Assembly: GCA_018383195.1 (NCBI GenBank)
Contig: JAGZOP010000018.1
Span: forward strand, 1-37,185
Direction of reading: 5' to 3'
DNA length: 37,185 nt
Origin: Clostridiaceae bacterium
Lineage (GTDB): Bacteria; Bacillota; Clostridia; Oscillospirales; Butyricicoccaceae
Shown here: piece after piece, positions 9,158 through 17,101 of the stretch
Position numbering within the stretch: position 1 is the first letter of the stretch
Layout of the letters: every line of letters starts with the position of its first letter
Program-made: the position numbers and the translations under genes
The notes under the pieces: model-generated
Database searches by the model: none
Told to the model about the DNA's origin: nothing
Seen by the model: only the letters and a program-made list of their open reading frames with translations

Positions 9158-9388
9158 ATGAATTCACGTTTGAGCCAGTGGATTGGATGGATTTCACTAA
9201 TTTTGGTGTTTGCGGTGGTCAATGGAGTGGAAAGCGGTGTGCTGACAACTGTGCAGATGCTTTGGGGCAGCCTGATTGGCGTTTGCGGGCTGTTGACGGC
9301 GCTGCTTGGTTTTTGCACGGCAATCCGGCGGGCGCAGCAGGTGCAGCGGGTGCCGGTCCGTACGGTGCATCATGTCAGAAGAAGATGA
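9158..9388 (+). CDS. Small two-helix membrane protein, putatively SOS-regulated
   Basis: A 76-residue protein. ATG 9158 follows GGACAGGAGGAG at good spacing; an upstream in-frame ATG at 9128 has no RBS. Hydrophobic segments lie at about residues 7-25 and 30-54, followed by a basic tail rich in Arg, Val and His that is predicted to be cytoplasmic. I recognise no family. The promoter carries a LexA-like box and a palindrome, and the gene is monocistronic, closed by a terminator at 9414-9447. SOS-induced small membrane proteins in other bacteria include division inhibitors (YneA, SidA, ChiZ) and TisB-type toxins. This one shares only size and regulation with them. Confidence 0.7.
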   Translation: MNSRLSQWIGWISLILVFAVVNGVESGVLTTVQMLWGSLIGVCGLLTALLGFCTAIRRAQQVQRVPVRTVHHVRRR

Positions 9389-9413
9389 ATTTTTTTTGGA
9401 ATCAGAGCGCAAA

Positions 9414-9447
9414 AAAAAGGACGTATCCAGAGGAATACGTCCTTTTT
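9414..9447. terminator. Bidirectional terminator between small membrane gene and upp
   Basis: AAAAAGGACGTAT (9414-9426) pairs with ATACGTCCTTTTT (9435-9447) around an 8-nt loop. It serves the plus-strand gene ending at 9388 and the minus-strand upp ending at 9454. Confidence 0.88.
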
Positions 9448-9453
9448 ATATTT

Positions 9454-10083
9454 TTACTTGGTGCCGAAGATACGGTCGCCGGCGTCACCGAGACCGGGAA
9501 CAATATAGCCGTGCTCGTTGAGCCCTTCGTCGATTGCCGCAACGAAAATGTCAACGTCCGGATGTGCGTCCTGTACGGTCTGGATACCGGTCGGGGTGGA
9601 CAGCAGGCACATCAGCTTGATATGCTTGACGCCCTGATCCTTCAAAGTCTGAATTGCAGCGGCAGCCGAACCGCCGGTTGCAACCATGGGATCAATCAGG
9701 ATAACGTCACGCTCTGCGATATCAACCGGAAGCTTGCAGTAGTAATCGACTGGCTTCATGGTTTCCGGGTCACGGTACAGACCCAGATGACCGACCTTTG
9801 CCGCCGGAATCAGCTCGAGCATGCCGTCTACCATGCCGAGACCTGCGCGCAGGATGGGGACAAAGGCGATCTTTTTGCCCGAGATGACGCGTGCCTTGGC
9901 ATGCGCTAGCGGAGTTTCGATCTGGATGGTCTTGAGCGGGAGATCGCGGGTTGCCTCGTAGCACATCAGCATTGCGATTTCACGGGTGGCTTCGCGGAAT
10001 TCCTTGACACCGGTCTGACTGTCGCGCATCAGGCTCAGCTTATGCAGAATCAGCGGATGGTCCATTACATGAACAGTTCCCAT
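9454..10083 (-). CDS. upp: Uracil phosphoribosyltransferase
   Basis: A 209-residue enzyme, the usual length for Upp. It converts uracil and PRPP to UMP in pyrimidine salvage. Visible marks are the N-terminal VHVMDHPLILHKL, the FVPILRAGLGMVDG stretch, the PRPP-binding loop VILIDPMVATGGSA and the C-terminal uracil-binding GLGDAGDRIFGTK. The start at 10083 follows AAGGAG; the open frame extends further upstream but only this start has a RBS and matches the family. It lies 53 nt downstream of tsaB on the same strand and is probably the last gene of the tsaE-tsaB-upp unit. Confidence 0.97.
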   Translation of the reverse strand: MGTVHVMDHPLILHKLSLMRDSQTGVKEFREATREIAMLMCYEATRDLPLKTIQIETPLAHAKARVISGKKIAFVPILRAGLGMVDGMLELIPAAKVGHLGLYRDPETMKPVDYYCKLPVDIAERDVILIDPMVATGGSAAAAIQTLKDQGVKHIKLMCLLSTPTGIQTVQDAHPDVDIFVAAIDEGLNEHGYIVPGLGDAGDRIFGTK

Positions 10084-10136
10084 AATGAATGGCTCCTTTT
10101 TTTCGTATTGCATCTTTCGGATTGCGAAAGACGGGG

Positions 10137-10820
10137 TTACTTCTTCTTTTTCTGCGCCACGTAGGGTGGACGCAGATATTTTGCATCGAGCGTTCCTGCA
10201 TCGACGCCGTCCCCGCGTGTGAGAACCGGCAGCGCAGCCATCGCCACGCCATAGGCGGAAGCGAACCGCAGATGCGGCGGCGCAAGCCGCAGTCCGGGAC
10301 AAGAGGAGACAAGATTAGTATAGCACAAATCGGCGCCGTCTCCAACCAGAATTTGCGTGGTGGAGCCAATTTCTGCGCCGAGTTCTGCCAGTGCAATGGC
10401 GCGGTCCTCGGTCAGGCGGGTGAGCGTGCCGTTCTCCCACCGGAACAGGGCGTTGTAGACCTGTCCGCCGCGGGCATCCATGACGCAGCACAGATTGCCC
10501 TCAAGCCCTTCCAGTCCGCGCGCCATGGCTTCGAGTGTAGATACGCCCGCACACGGCTTGCCGGAGGGAAAGGCAAGCCCTTTGACGGTAGCGACGCCGA
10601 TGCGCAGACCGGTGAATGAGCCGGGACCTGCGGCGACGGCAAATGCATCGACATCATTCAGGGATATGCCGCAGCCGGCAAGCAGGCTTTCCGCCATGGG
10701 CAGCAGGGTGCGGCTGTGGGTATGCCCGCAGTTTTGGAAGGACTGCGCGATCAGTTTTTCGCCGTCGGTCAGCGCGACGGACGCTGAAACTGCGGATGAT
10801 TCAAAGCTTAAAATTTTCAC
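10137..10820 (-). CDS. tsaB: tRNA t6A synthesis protein TsaB
   Basis: A 227-residue ASKHA-fold protein, partner of TsaD, TsaE and TsaC in making N6-threonylcarbamoyladenosine at position 37 of ANN-decoding tRNAs. The N-terminal MKILSFESSAVSASVAL, HTHSRTLLPMAESLL and FAVAAGPGSFTGLRIGVATVKGLA are TsaB hallmarks. Its ATG overlaps the tsaE stop by 4 nt, implying coupled translation. The tail ends in a lysine run. The usual neighbours rimI and tsaD do not follow; upp does. Confidence 0.96.
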   Translation of the reverse strand: MKILSFESSAVSASVALTDGEKLIAQSFQNCGHTHSRTLLPMAESLLAGCGISLNDVDAFAVAAGPGSFTGLRIGVATVKGLAFPSGKPCAGVSTLEAMARGLEGLEGNLCCVMDARGGQVYNALFRWENGTLTRLTEDRAIALAELGAEIGSTTQILVGDGADLCYTNLVSSCPGLRLAPPHLRFASAYGVAMAALPVLTRGDGVDAGTLDAKYLRPPYVAQKKKK

Positions 10821-11242
10821 GAGACTTCCTCCGTGATGGTGATGATACGGTCATCCGGCTGCGCGCCGTAGCGGATGGAGACCAGTTTGTGCGGCGACAG
10901 CGCTTCGGCGATATTTTCGCTCCATTCAATGAGGACAATGCGGCTGCCGTCCAGATATTCGTCAAACCCCAGTTCCCAGAGCGCTTCGACGTCTAGGATT
11001 CGGTACATATCAAAATGCGCAACATCGGCTTTTTCGGTGTGGTATTCGCTGACGATAGCAAAAGTAGGACTGGTGACGCGCCCGCTGTAGCCAAGACCGC
11101 GCAGGATGCCGCGGGAAAAGGCGGTTTTGCCTGCGCCGAGGTCGCCGGTAAAGGCGATGACATCGCCCGGATGCAAGGTCTGCGCAAAGTCTGCGCCGAG
11201 CTGCTCGGTTTCTTCGGGCGCATGAGAATAAAATGTTTTCAT
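10817..11242 (-). CDS. tsaE: tRNA t6A synthesis ATPase TsaE
   Basis: A 141-residue P-loop ATPase that works with the TsaB-TsaD complex. It has Walker A GDLGAGKT at residues 33-40, VTSPTFAIVSEY after it, and DMYRILDVEALWELGFDEYLDG with HFDMYR typical of TsaE. I prefer ATG 11242 (MKTFYSH), which has AAGGA about 10 nt upstream, over ATG 11260, which has no RBS. It is the first gene of the operon with tsaB and upp. Confidence 0.95.
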   Translation of the reverse strand: MKTFYSHAPEETEQLGADFAQTLHPGDVIAFTGDLGAGKTAFSRGILRGLGYSGRVTSPTFAIVSEYHTEKADVAHFDMYRILDVEALWELGFDEYLDGSRIVLIEWSENIAEALSPHKLVSIRYGAQPDDRIITITEEVS

Positions 11243-11279
11243 GCGATTGCATTCCTTCATGATAGTATCTTATTTTATT

Positions 11280-11308
11280 ATCATATCATGTGCGAAAGCG
11301 GATGGCAA
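11280..11308 (-). promoter_or_regulatory. Promoter of tsaE-tsaB-upp
   Basis: On the minus strand TTGCCA (11303-11308) and TATGAT (11280-11285) are 17 nt apart, with a TG extension before the -10. The leader to tsaE is about 30 nt. Confidence 0.7.
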
Positions 11309-11369
11309 GCCGGGATAAATCAAAGCGGAGCGGGCATACTGGGTGAAAGAAGCGAAAGAAGGGAATCCG

Positions 11370-11564
11370 ATGCAGTTTTGTTTCCGATGCGCCGCGGTGC
11401 CGGACCGCATTGCGGCGTGCCGCCGTCTTGCCGAGGTTGCGGGACTGGGCGCAGCTGCGTTTTCACCGGATGGACGCGCACTGACCGTGTGCTCTGATCG
11501 TATGCAGTCCGCGCAGGAAATTACAATACGCCTGCGGGAACTGGGATGGCGGCGTATGATATAA
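11370..11564 (+). CDS. Small hypothetical protein (64 residues)
   Basis: ATG 11370 follows GAAGGGAAT. The protein has Cys4 and Cys7 near the N-terminus (FCFRCAAVPDRIAACRRL), a predicted helix, a strand pair around AAAFSPDGRALTVCS and a second helix AQEITIRLRELGW. The layout recalls a heavy-metal-associated ferredoxin-like fold, but the metal motif CxxC is spaced and placed differently (C-F-R-C before the helix), so this is only a suggestion. It is monocistronic and closed by the terminator at 11565-11597. I know no named family for it. Confidence 0.55.
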   Translation: MQFCFRCAAVPDRIAACRRLAEVAGLGAAAFSPDGRALTVCSDRMQSAQEITIRLRELGWRRMI

Positions 11565-11597
11565 AAAATCCCCGCAGGAGATTCCTGTGGGGATTTT
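11565..11597. terminator. Bidirectional terminator between the 64-residue gene and the SulP gene
   Basis: AAAATCCCCGCAGGA (11565-11579) pairs with TCCTGTGGGGATTTT (11583-11597), with one G-U pair and a 3-nt loop. Both converging genes end at it. Confidence 0.9.
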
Positions 11598-11601
11598 GCA
11601 T

Positions 11602-13248
11602 TTATACCGTAACCTTGGGGCGCGGACGGTGATCGAGCAGGGCACGTTCAACGCTCCAGTAGAAGTTGCCTGCGCCCATCATGTCGTAGATGCCCGAGCG
11701 GTGCATCATTTCCATGGCGCCGGTCGGCAGACCGCACAGGACGACATCGATGCCCTCTTCCCGCAGGGTTTGCAGAATCCCCATCAGCGCCTGTGCGCCC
11801 GACATGTCGAGCTGCGGCACGCCGCGCATGGACAGAAGCAGGGTGTCACAGCCGTCCAGATGGCTCGGAAGCTGCTCGAGTACCGGGATATTCGCAAACA
11901 GCAGCGGACCGGTGATATAGGCGACCATCGCGTTGTCATAGCGGCTGCACAGCGTTGCGTCCGTAATGCCGACGCGGGTCATATCGACCTTTTCGTAATT
12001 GATCTGGAGGTGCGACAGGCGCGCAACCATCAGCACGAGCGCAATGGAAACGCCCACAACAATGGCAACGGTTAGATCAAAGATAATGGTTGCCGCCATG
12101 GTGGCGAGAAATTTGAAGATCGGCCCCTTGAACTTGTGTGAGAACATGTACCGGATGGCATGCCATTCGTTCATGCGCCATGCGGTGACCATCAGCACAC
12201 CCGCGAGCGCCGCCAGCGGCACGCGGGAGATGACCGGCGCCAGGACAAACATCATGATGAGCAGCCCGACTGCGTGGAATACGCCGGTCAGACGGGTGCG
12301 CGCCCCGGACTTGATTGCAACTGAGGTGCGTGCAAGCGCCGCGGTTGCCGGAATGCCGCCGAAGAACGGAAGAATCAGGTTGCCGATGCCCTGTGCGAGC
12401 AGTTCCTGATCGTTATTGAGCTTAACGCCGGTGGCGCGGCCTGCGGACGCGCCGCACAGCAGGCTTTCCAGCATATTCAGAATAGCGATGGAGAAACCGG
12501 CGCCTAGCAGCGCGGTTGCCTGCGACAGGTCGATTTCGGAGAGCATCAGGCGGTTGTCCAACAGCAGCGATTTCGGGATTTCGCCGACGGTTGCAACGTT
12601 CAAATCGAATGCAATGGTTGCTGCGGTTGCGAGAACGATTGAAACAAGGGAGCCGGGAACGACAGCATTCCATTTTTTCGGGAACAAGCCCATGACGAGT
12701 ACAACCGCCACGCCGATGACCGTGGTGGTCATATCCGGGCGAAATCCCAGTTCACCGTAAGAGAGCAGCTTGGAAATTGCAGAAGCGCCCTCCGAGGTGG
12801 TGCCGAAAAAGTTGTCGATCTGCCCCATCGCGATGATGACCGCAATGCCTGAGGTGAAGCCGGTGATGACTGGCGCAGGTACAAACGAGGTCAGGTTGCC
12901 GAGGTGGAGCAAGGCGGCAAGAATCAAAATGATGCCGCTGAGCGCACCTGCGAGGAACATGCCCTGCATGCCGTGCGCCGCACCGACCGAAACCAAAACA
13001 GCAGCCATGGCGCCGGTCGGACCGGAAATTTGATAATAGCCGCCCGAGAGCAGCGAAATGACAATTCCCGCGACAATGGCGGTGACAAGACCGGCAGCGG
13101 CATCCGCGCCGGACGATACGCCGAACGCAAGCGCGAGCGGCAGCGCAACGGCGGCAACCGTTAAACCAGCCATCAAATCCTGAGTCAGCGCGGCGGCGTC
13201 ATACCCCTTGAATTCACGCCGCAGGTCGCTGATGTAATGTTTCAGCAT
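11602..13248 (-). CDS. SulP-family anion transporter with STAS domain
   Basis: A 548-residue membrane protein with about 10-12 hydrophobic segments in the first 420 residues and a C-terminal STAS domain (about 435-540). SulP landmarks include LMAGLTVAAVALPLALAFGV near the N-terminus, YYQISGPTGAMAAVLV and GNLILPFFGGIPATAALART. The STAS region contains VPQLDMSGAQALMGIL. Such proteins carry sulfate, bicarbonate or other anions; the substrate is not readable here. The start follows AAAGGGGAAAATAAC. It is a single gene with its own promoter. Confidence 0.93.
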   Translation of the reverse strand: MLKHYISDLRREFKGYDAAALTQDLMAGLTVAAVALPLALAFGVSSGADAAAGLVTAIVAGIVISLLSGGYYQISGPTGAMAAVLVSVGAAHGMQGMFLAGALSGIILILAALLHLGNLTSFVPAPVITGFTSGIAVIIAMGQIDNFFGTTSEGASAISKLLSYGELGFRPDMTTTVIGVAVVLVMGLFPKKWNAVVPGSLVSIVLATAATIAFDLNVATVGEIPKSLLLDNRLMLSEIDLSQATALLGAGFSIAILNMLESLLCGASAGRATGVKLNNDQELLAQGIGNLILPFFGGIPATAALARTSVAIKSGARTRLTGVFHAVGLLIMMFVLAPVISRVPLAALAGVLMVTAWRMNEWHAIRYMFSHKFKGPIFKFLATMAATIIFDLTVAIVVGVSIALVLMVARLSHLQINYEKVDMTRVGITDATLCSRYDNAMVAYITGPLLFANIPVLEQLPSHLDGCDTLLLSMRGVPQLDMSGAQALMGILQTLREEGIDVVLCGLPTGAMEMMHRSGIYDMMGAGNFYWSVERALLDHRPRPKVTV

Positions 13249-13893
13249 GTTATTTTCCCCTTTATTACCCTATTTTGTTTTGTGCGCAAAGGAATCTTCA
13301 CATTGACGCGCTCTTCCATTATAGCAAATTTTATGGAGGTTGTGGGGGGAATCCATTCGTGAAAACAGAGAATTTCCGGAGGAAAACGCGGAGGGATTTG
13401 CCGGTCCCGTGCATTGCGGGGCGGGTCAAACAAAAAGAAAGTTGGTTTGATGGAAAGCAGCGAGCGGGGAAATGCTGCGGCGCATTCGGACGCTGCGCGG
13501 GATACCGGCATCCGGAAGACAGAAGAAACGCACGATTTCTATAATATATTATCCTTGCGGATGGGGGCGAAAATGATGCGAAATAACAAAGGATGCTTTG
13601 CGAAAGTTTGAAAAACAGAAGAGAAAATAGTGGGCAATATGTATAAAAATAAACAAAAATATTTGTTTAATTAGTTGAAAAGATACGAGGAATGCGATGG
13701 AGTTTCGGAATCTTGCGCGAAATCACGGGGTTTCATAAAAAAAGAAAAAGACAGTATCATAATCTTGCGAATTGAAAAAATTAATCGGGGAAAACGCAAC
13801 ATTTGACAAGTCGGCGTGCGCATGTTATCTATATAGGTAAGAAGAATTGCTGAGCAAGTGCAGGGTTGTGAAATATGGGAAAGGAGTACGTCC
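13249..13893. other. Intergenic region between SulP and the AraC regulator
   Basis: 645 nt without a convincing gene; short open frames here lack a RBS and family features. On the minus strand an extended -10 TGCTATAAT (13318-13326) serves SulP. An AT-rich stretch at about 13620-13690 contains an inverted repeat, TAAACAAA (13650-13657) with TTTGTTTA (13662-13669). The AraC promoter lies at 13803-13831. Confidence 0.6.
13803..13831 (+). promoter_or_regulatory. Promoter of the AraC-type regulator
   Basis: TTGACA (13803-13808), a 17-nt spacer and TATCTA (13826-13831) with a TG extension. The leader to the ATG is about 55 nt. Confidence 0.7.
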
Positions 13894-14811
13894 ATGATTC
13901 AGTGTTTTGCATCACGGGTCTTTGAATCCAGTTTTGAACAGAATAAACCGCCGCGCCTGATTTCTGCGAGTAAGATTGACTCCTCGTATTCGATTCACCC
14001 GCGCGTGCTTCATAAACACAATGACTTTCTCGAGCTGCTGTATGTCCGCAGCGGCACAGGAATCTACATTGTCGATGAACAGCGGTACAACATCTCAGAG
14101 GGCGATATCATCATCTGCAACGCGGGCGTGCTGCACGATGAGGACCCCTCGCAGGCGCAGGACCTCAATACCTACTCTCTGGCGCTGGCAGATATTGCGG
14201 TAAAAGGCTTGCCTCCGAACTGCCTGATTGCGCCCGAATATTCGCCGGTGTTCCCGGCGGGCGAGCGCGCGCAGACCTTTGGCGAGCTGATGGGCATGAT
14301 TCACAGCCTGCTCGCCACCGACCCCAAAGGCGCGACCGAAACCTGCAACTATCTGGCGGCGGCGCTCATCTCCAAGCTGCTGCTGGTCATCCGGCAGTAC
14401 TGTGAGACTGAGGGGAATACCGTGCGCAGCCGAACCGATATCATTGCCGGGCAGGTCAAGCACTATATTGACACCCACTTTGACGAGCAGTTTACCTTGC
14501 AGGACATCAGCGACGCCATCCGTGTCAGCCCCTATCATCTGGCGCATATGTTCAAGGAAACCACGGGGTATTCGCCCATGCAGTACACCGTGCGCCGCCG
14601 TCTGGGCGAGGCGCAGAGCCTGCTCATCACGACCTCGCTGTCGGTGACCGAGATTGCGGTTTCGGTCGGCTTCGGCAACCCCTGTCATTTTAATACCATG
14701 TTCTCCAAATATATTGGAATGTCACCCAGCCGTTACCGCAGCTCCTATGTTGCGCGGGCGGAGAGTGAGGCGGGAGCGGCAAAAGCGTCCCGAAAGAGAA
14801 AGCAGTCCTGA
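13894..14811 (+). CDS. AraC-family transcriptional regulator with cupin sensor domain
   Basis: A 305-residue protein. ATG 13894 follows AAAGGAG at 13880-13886. The N-terminal cupin-like ligand domain (about 25-110) contains HKHNDFLELLYVRSGTG and YNISEGDIIICNAGVLHDE. The C-terminal AraC domain (about 190-285) contains FTLQDISDAIRVSPYHLAHM and LSVTEIAVSVGFGNPCHFN. This class usually senses a carbohydrate or related small molecule and activates a catabolic gene. No obvious target lies next to it, so it may act on a distant locus. The extreme C-terminus is basic. Confidence 0.93.
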   Translation: MIQCFASRVFESSFEQNKPPRLISASKIDSSYSIHPRVLHKHNDFLELLYVRSGTGIYIVDEQRYNISEGDIIICNAGVLHDEDPSQAQDLNTYSLALADIAVKGLPPNCLIAPEYSPVFPAGERAQTFGELMGMIHSLLATDPKGATETCNYLAAALISKLLLVIRQYCETEGNTVRSRTDIIAGQVKHYIDTHFDEQFTLQDISDAIRVSPYHLAHMFKETTGYSPMQYTVRRRLGEAQSLLITTSLSVTEIAVSVGFGNPCHFNTMFSKYIGMSPSRYRSSYVARAESEAGAAKASRKRKQS

Positions 14812-14837
14812 TACGATCGCAGGTGGAAATTAATGGG

Positions 14838-14866
14838 AAAGCAGCCGGATATTCGGCTGCTTTTTT
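14838..14866 (+). terminator. Terminator after the AraC regulator
   Basis: AAAGCAGCCG (14838-14847), loop GATATT, then CGGCTGCTTTTTT. The stem is short, GC-rich and followed by T6. Confidence 0.9.
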
Positions 14867-15122
14867 ATCGGGAAAAAATCCCTCCTTGTAGATTCTGATA
14901 TACCAAAGCCGGCGGGGAGGCAGGCACGGCAAGGGCAAATGGGTCTACAAAACAGACGAAACGTTCACTAATAAGGGGAAATGCAGCAGATTTCTTTCTA
15001 TGCGAAGCGCAAACGGCGAATTTGCTTTGAATTGGATGATATGTACAAATAATAGATGTGATATTAGTGCAAATGCACGAAAACACGTCGCAAATTCATG
15101 GATATATTGAACGAAAAAGTTG
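14867..15122. other. Intergenic region upstream of the 34-residue peptide gene
   Basis: I see no gene in it. It becomes AT-rich towards 15030-15120, just before the strong promoter at 15123. Confidence 0.5.
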
Positions 15123-15150
15123 TTGACTTTTTGTGCGATATCGCTATAAT
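15123..15150 (+). promoter_or_regulatory. Near-consensus promoter of the small peptide gene
   Basis: TTGACT (15123-15128), a 16-nt spacer and TATAAT (15145-15150), preceded by an A-rich stretch. About 80 nt of leader follows, including a small hairpin GGAAC/GTTCC at 15162-15176. Confidence 0.85.
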
Positions 15151-15235
15151 AATATTCGTAAGGAACAAGAGGTTCCGAACAAACAAAACAGATAAAATGT
15201 TAAATTAATAGACCAGTACTTTGGAAGGAGACTGA

Positions 15236-15340
15236 ATGATTATGAAAAAGAACAACTTTTTTGAAATGCTTTGCAACGCGAACTATGACTACATTTGCCA
15301 GAACAGCATGAAGGCACGTTACGGTCGCAAGCAGAAGTAA
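15236..15340 (+). CDS. 34-residue peptide of unknown function
   Basis: This small gene has a near-consensus promoter, a strong RBS (GGAAGGAG, 15223-15230) and a strong terminator only 35 nt after its stop. The start is ATG 15236 (5 nt from the RBS) or the in-frame ATG 15242 (11 nt). The peptide is polar and basic: it begins MKKNNFFEML (from the second Met), has two cysteines in CNANYDYIC, and ends in RYGRKQK. It has no membrane helix and no signal peptide. I recognise no family. The control signals suggest high expression, and the peptide could bind RNA or protein, or be a precursor, but nothing shows which. Confidence 0.75.
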   Translation: MIMKKNNFFEMLCNANYDYICQNSMKARYGRKQK

Positions 15341-15375
15341 GGAAATACCTGATAGCCTCATTCGGATAAATTCAG

Positions 15376-15406
15376 AAAAACCCCCGCTCATCGAGCGGGG
15401 GTTTTT
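15376..15406. terminator. Bidirectional terminator between the small peptide gene and cardiolipin synthase
   Basis: AAAAACCCCCGCTC (15376-15389) pairs with GAGCGGGGGTTTTT (15393-15406) around a 3-nt loop. Confidence 0.93.
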
Positions 15407-15423
15407 CGTACAGGAAAGTTGTG

Positions 15424-16950
15424 TTACAACAGCGGGGACAGCAGGCGCAGCACCGACGCAAGCACCGAGGAAATCCACGGCACATGGCGGAACCATTCGC
15501 TGTCGATCTCGCGTGACTGCGCGAGGGTGTCCAGCATGTCCTGTTTGATTTCGCGGATGACCTTGCCGCCGTACAGCACGGTGCCACATTCAAAGTGCAT
15601 GAAGAACGAGCGGAAATCCATGTTAATCGTGCCGACCACACCGACGTCATCGTCGGAAACAATCATTTTTGCATGCAGAAACCCGGGCGTATATTCATAG
15701 ATGCGTACCCCGGCGCGGGTGAGCTGCTGATAAAAAGAGCGGGTCACGAGATAGACAAATTTTTTGTCCGGGATGCCGGGGGTAATGATGCGCACATCCA
15801 CGCCGCTTTGCGCCGCAGTGGTCAGGGCGGTAATCATTTCGTTGTCGAGCACCAGATAGGGGGTCGTGATATACACATAGTCACGCGCGTTGTTGATGAT
15901 CTGCATATACACCGTTTCGCCGACGTTGATATCGTCGAGCGGGCTGTCGCCGAACGACTGCACATAGCCGTCGCCCGGGCGGCTGACCGTGGGGCGGTAC
16001 TGCAAATGGTCGGAAACCGCGACGCGCGTCGCATATTCCCACATTTCGAGGAAGAGTTCGGTCATATTGGCAACGCCCGCGCCGCGCAGTTCGATGCCGG
16101 TGTCTTTCCAGTGTCCGAAAGGTGAGCTGCGGTTGATGTATTCATCCGCAATGTTTGCGCCGCCCATATATCCGACGTTGCCGTCAATGACCGTAATTTT
16201 GCGGTGGTCGCGGTAGTTGAGATAGGTGTTGAGCGTGGGGATGAAGCGGTTAAAACGCACGGTGCGGATGCCGAGCGAGCGCAGATAGGTTTCATACCCG
16301 CTGGGCAGTTTGGTCATACAGCCGGCATCGTCATACATGACGCGTACCTCCACGCCTGCGCGCACCTTTGCGGTCAGGATATCCAGAATGGGCTGCCACA
16401 TTTCGCCCTGCTCGATGATGAAATACTCCATGAAAATAAAGCGTTCGGCTTTTTTCAGCTCCTCACACATGGCGGTAAACTGGTTTTCACCGAGCGGGAA
16501 ATAGCGCACCGCGGTTTCGCCCCAGACCGGCATGCCGGTTAGCGAAGCGATATAGTTGCTGCGGCGGGTGTGGCGCGGCATGGCGGCAACCATCCGGCTG
16601 CCTGCCGGATGGGACAGACCGGAGGAAAAATCCGGCTTGGGGAATACAAATTTATGCTGTGCCCGTGCGCGGTTGAAGGGCGTGTTGCCCCATGCGAGAT
16701 AGAAAATGCCGCCGAACAGGGGGAACACCAGAATCAGAATAATCCACGGGATTTTATAGGAGGGATTGTCATATTTCCGGACAATCCAGATGATGATGAC
16801 CGCCGATAACACATAGCACATCCAGTAAATCCATGGCACGTGCTGGCTGAGGGTGTCCAATCCCCAGATGACCAGAACCGCCTGAATCACAATCAGCAGC
16901 GCACCCATGATGCGGCGGTCCCCTAAAATTTTACCGAGTTGCCTTTTCAT
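15424..16950 (-). CDS. cls: Cardiolipin synthase (phospholipase D family)
   Basis: A 508-residue membrane enzyme joining two phosphatidylglycerols to cardiolipin and glycerol. The start at 16950 follows GGAGGGAAAC; the frame stays open further upstream, but that part is unrelated low-complexity sequence without a RBS. Two N-terminal transmembrane helices (about 10-60) contain the PLDc_N motif ending FPLFGGIFYLAWG. Two HKD motifs are present: HRKITVIDG with GYMGGANIADEY (about residue 248), and HAKMIVSDDDVGVVGTINMD (about residue 424). It is a single gene facing the cation antiporter across a divergent gap. Confidence 0.93.
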   Translation of the reverse strand: MKRQLGKILGDRRIMGALLIVIQAVLVIWGLDTLSQHVPWIYWMCYVLSAVIIIWIVRKYDNPSYKIPWIILILVFPLFGGIFYLAWGNTPFNRARAQHKFVFPKPDFSSGLSHPAGSRMVAAMPRHTRRSNYIASLTGMPVWGETAVRYFPLGENQFTAMCEELKKAERFIFMEYFIIEQGEMWQPILDILTAKVRAGVEVRVMYDDAGCMTKLPSGYETYLRSLGIRTVRFNRFIPTLNTYLNYRDHRKITVIDGNVGYMGGANIADEYINRSSPFGHWKDTGIELRGAGVANMTELFLEMWEYATRVAVSDHLQYRPTVSRPGDGYVQSFGDSPLDDINVGETVYMQIINNARDYVYITTPYLVLDNEMITALTTAAQSGVDVRIITPGIPDKKFVYLVTRSFYQQLTRAGVRIYEYTPGFLHAKMIVSDDDVGVVGTINMDFRSFFMHFECGTVLYGGKVIREIKQDMLDTLAQSREIDSEWFRHVPWISSVLASVLRLLSPLL

Positions 16951-17101
16951 GTTTCCCTCCATCGCCCGTTGCAAATCATCCCATAATATTTTTATCATAC
17001 CGCGAACGCCGGAACATGTCAATCTTCGCCGCGTAAAGGTTTGGTATAGATCGTTTTCTTCCGCATATCGTGTAATGAAAATGATTTGAGGGGGCGCTTT
17101 C

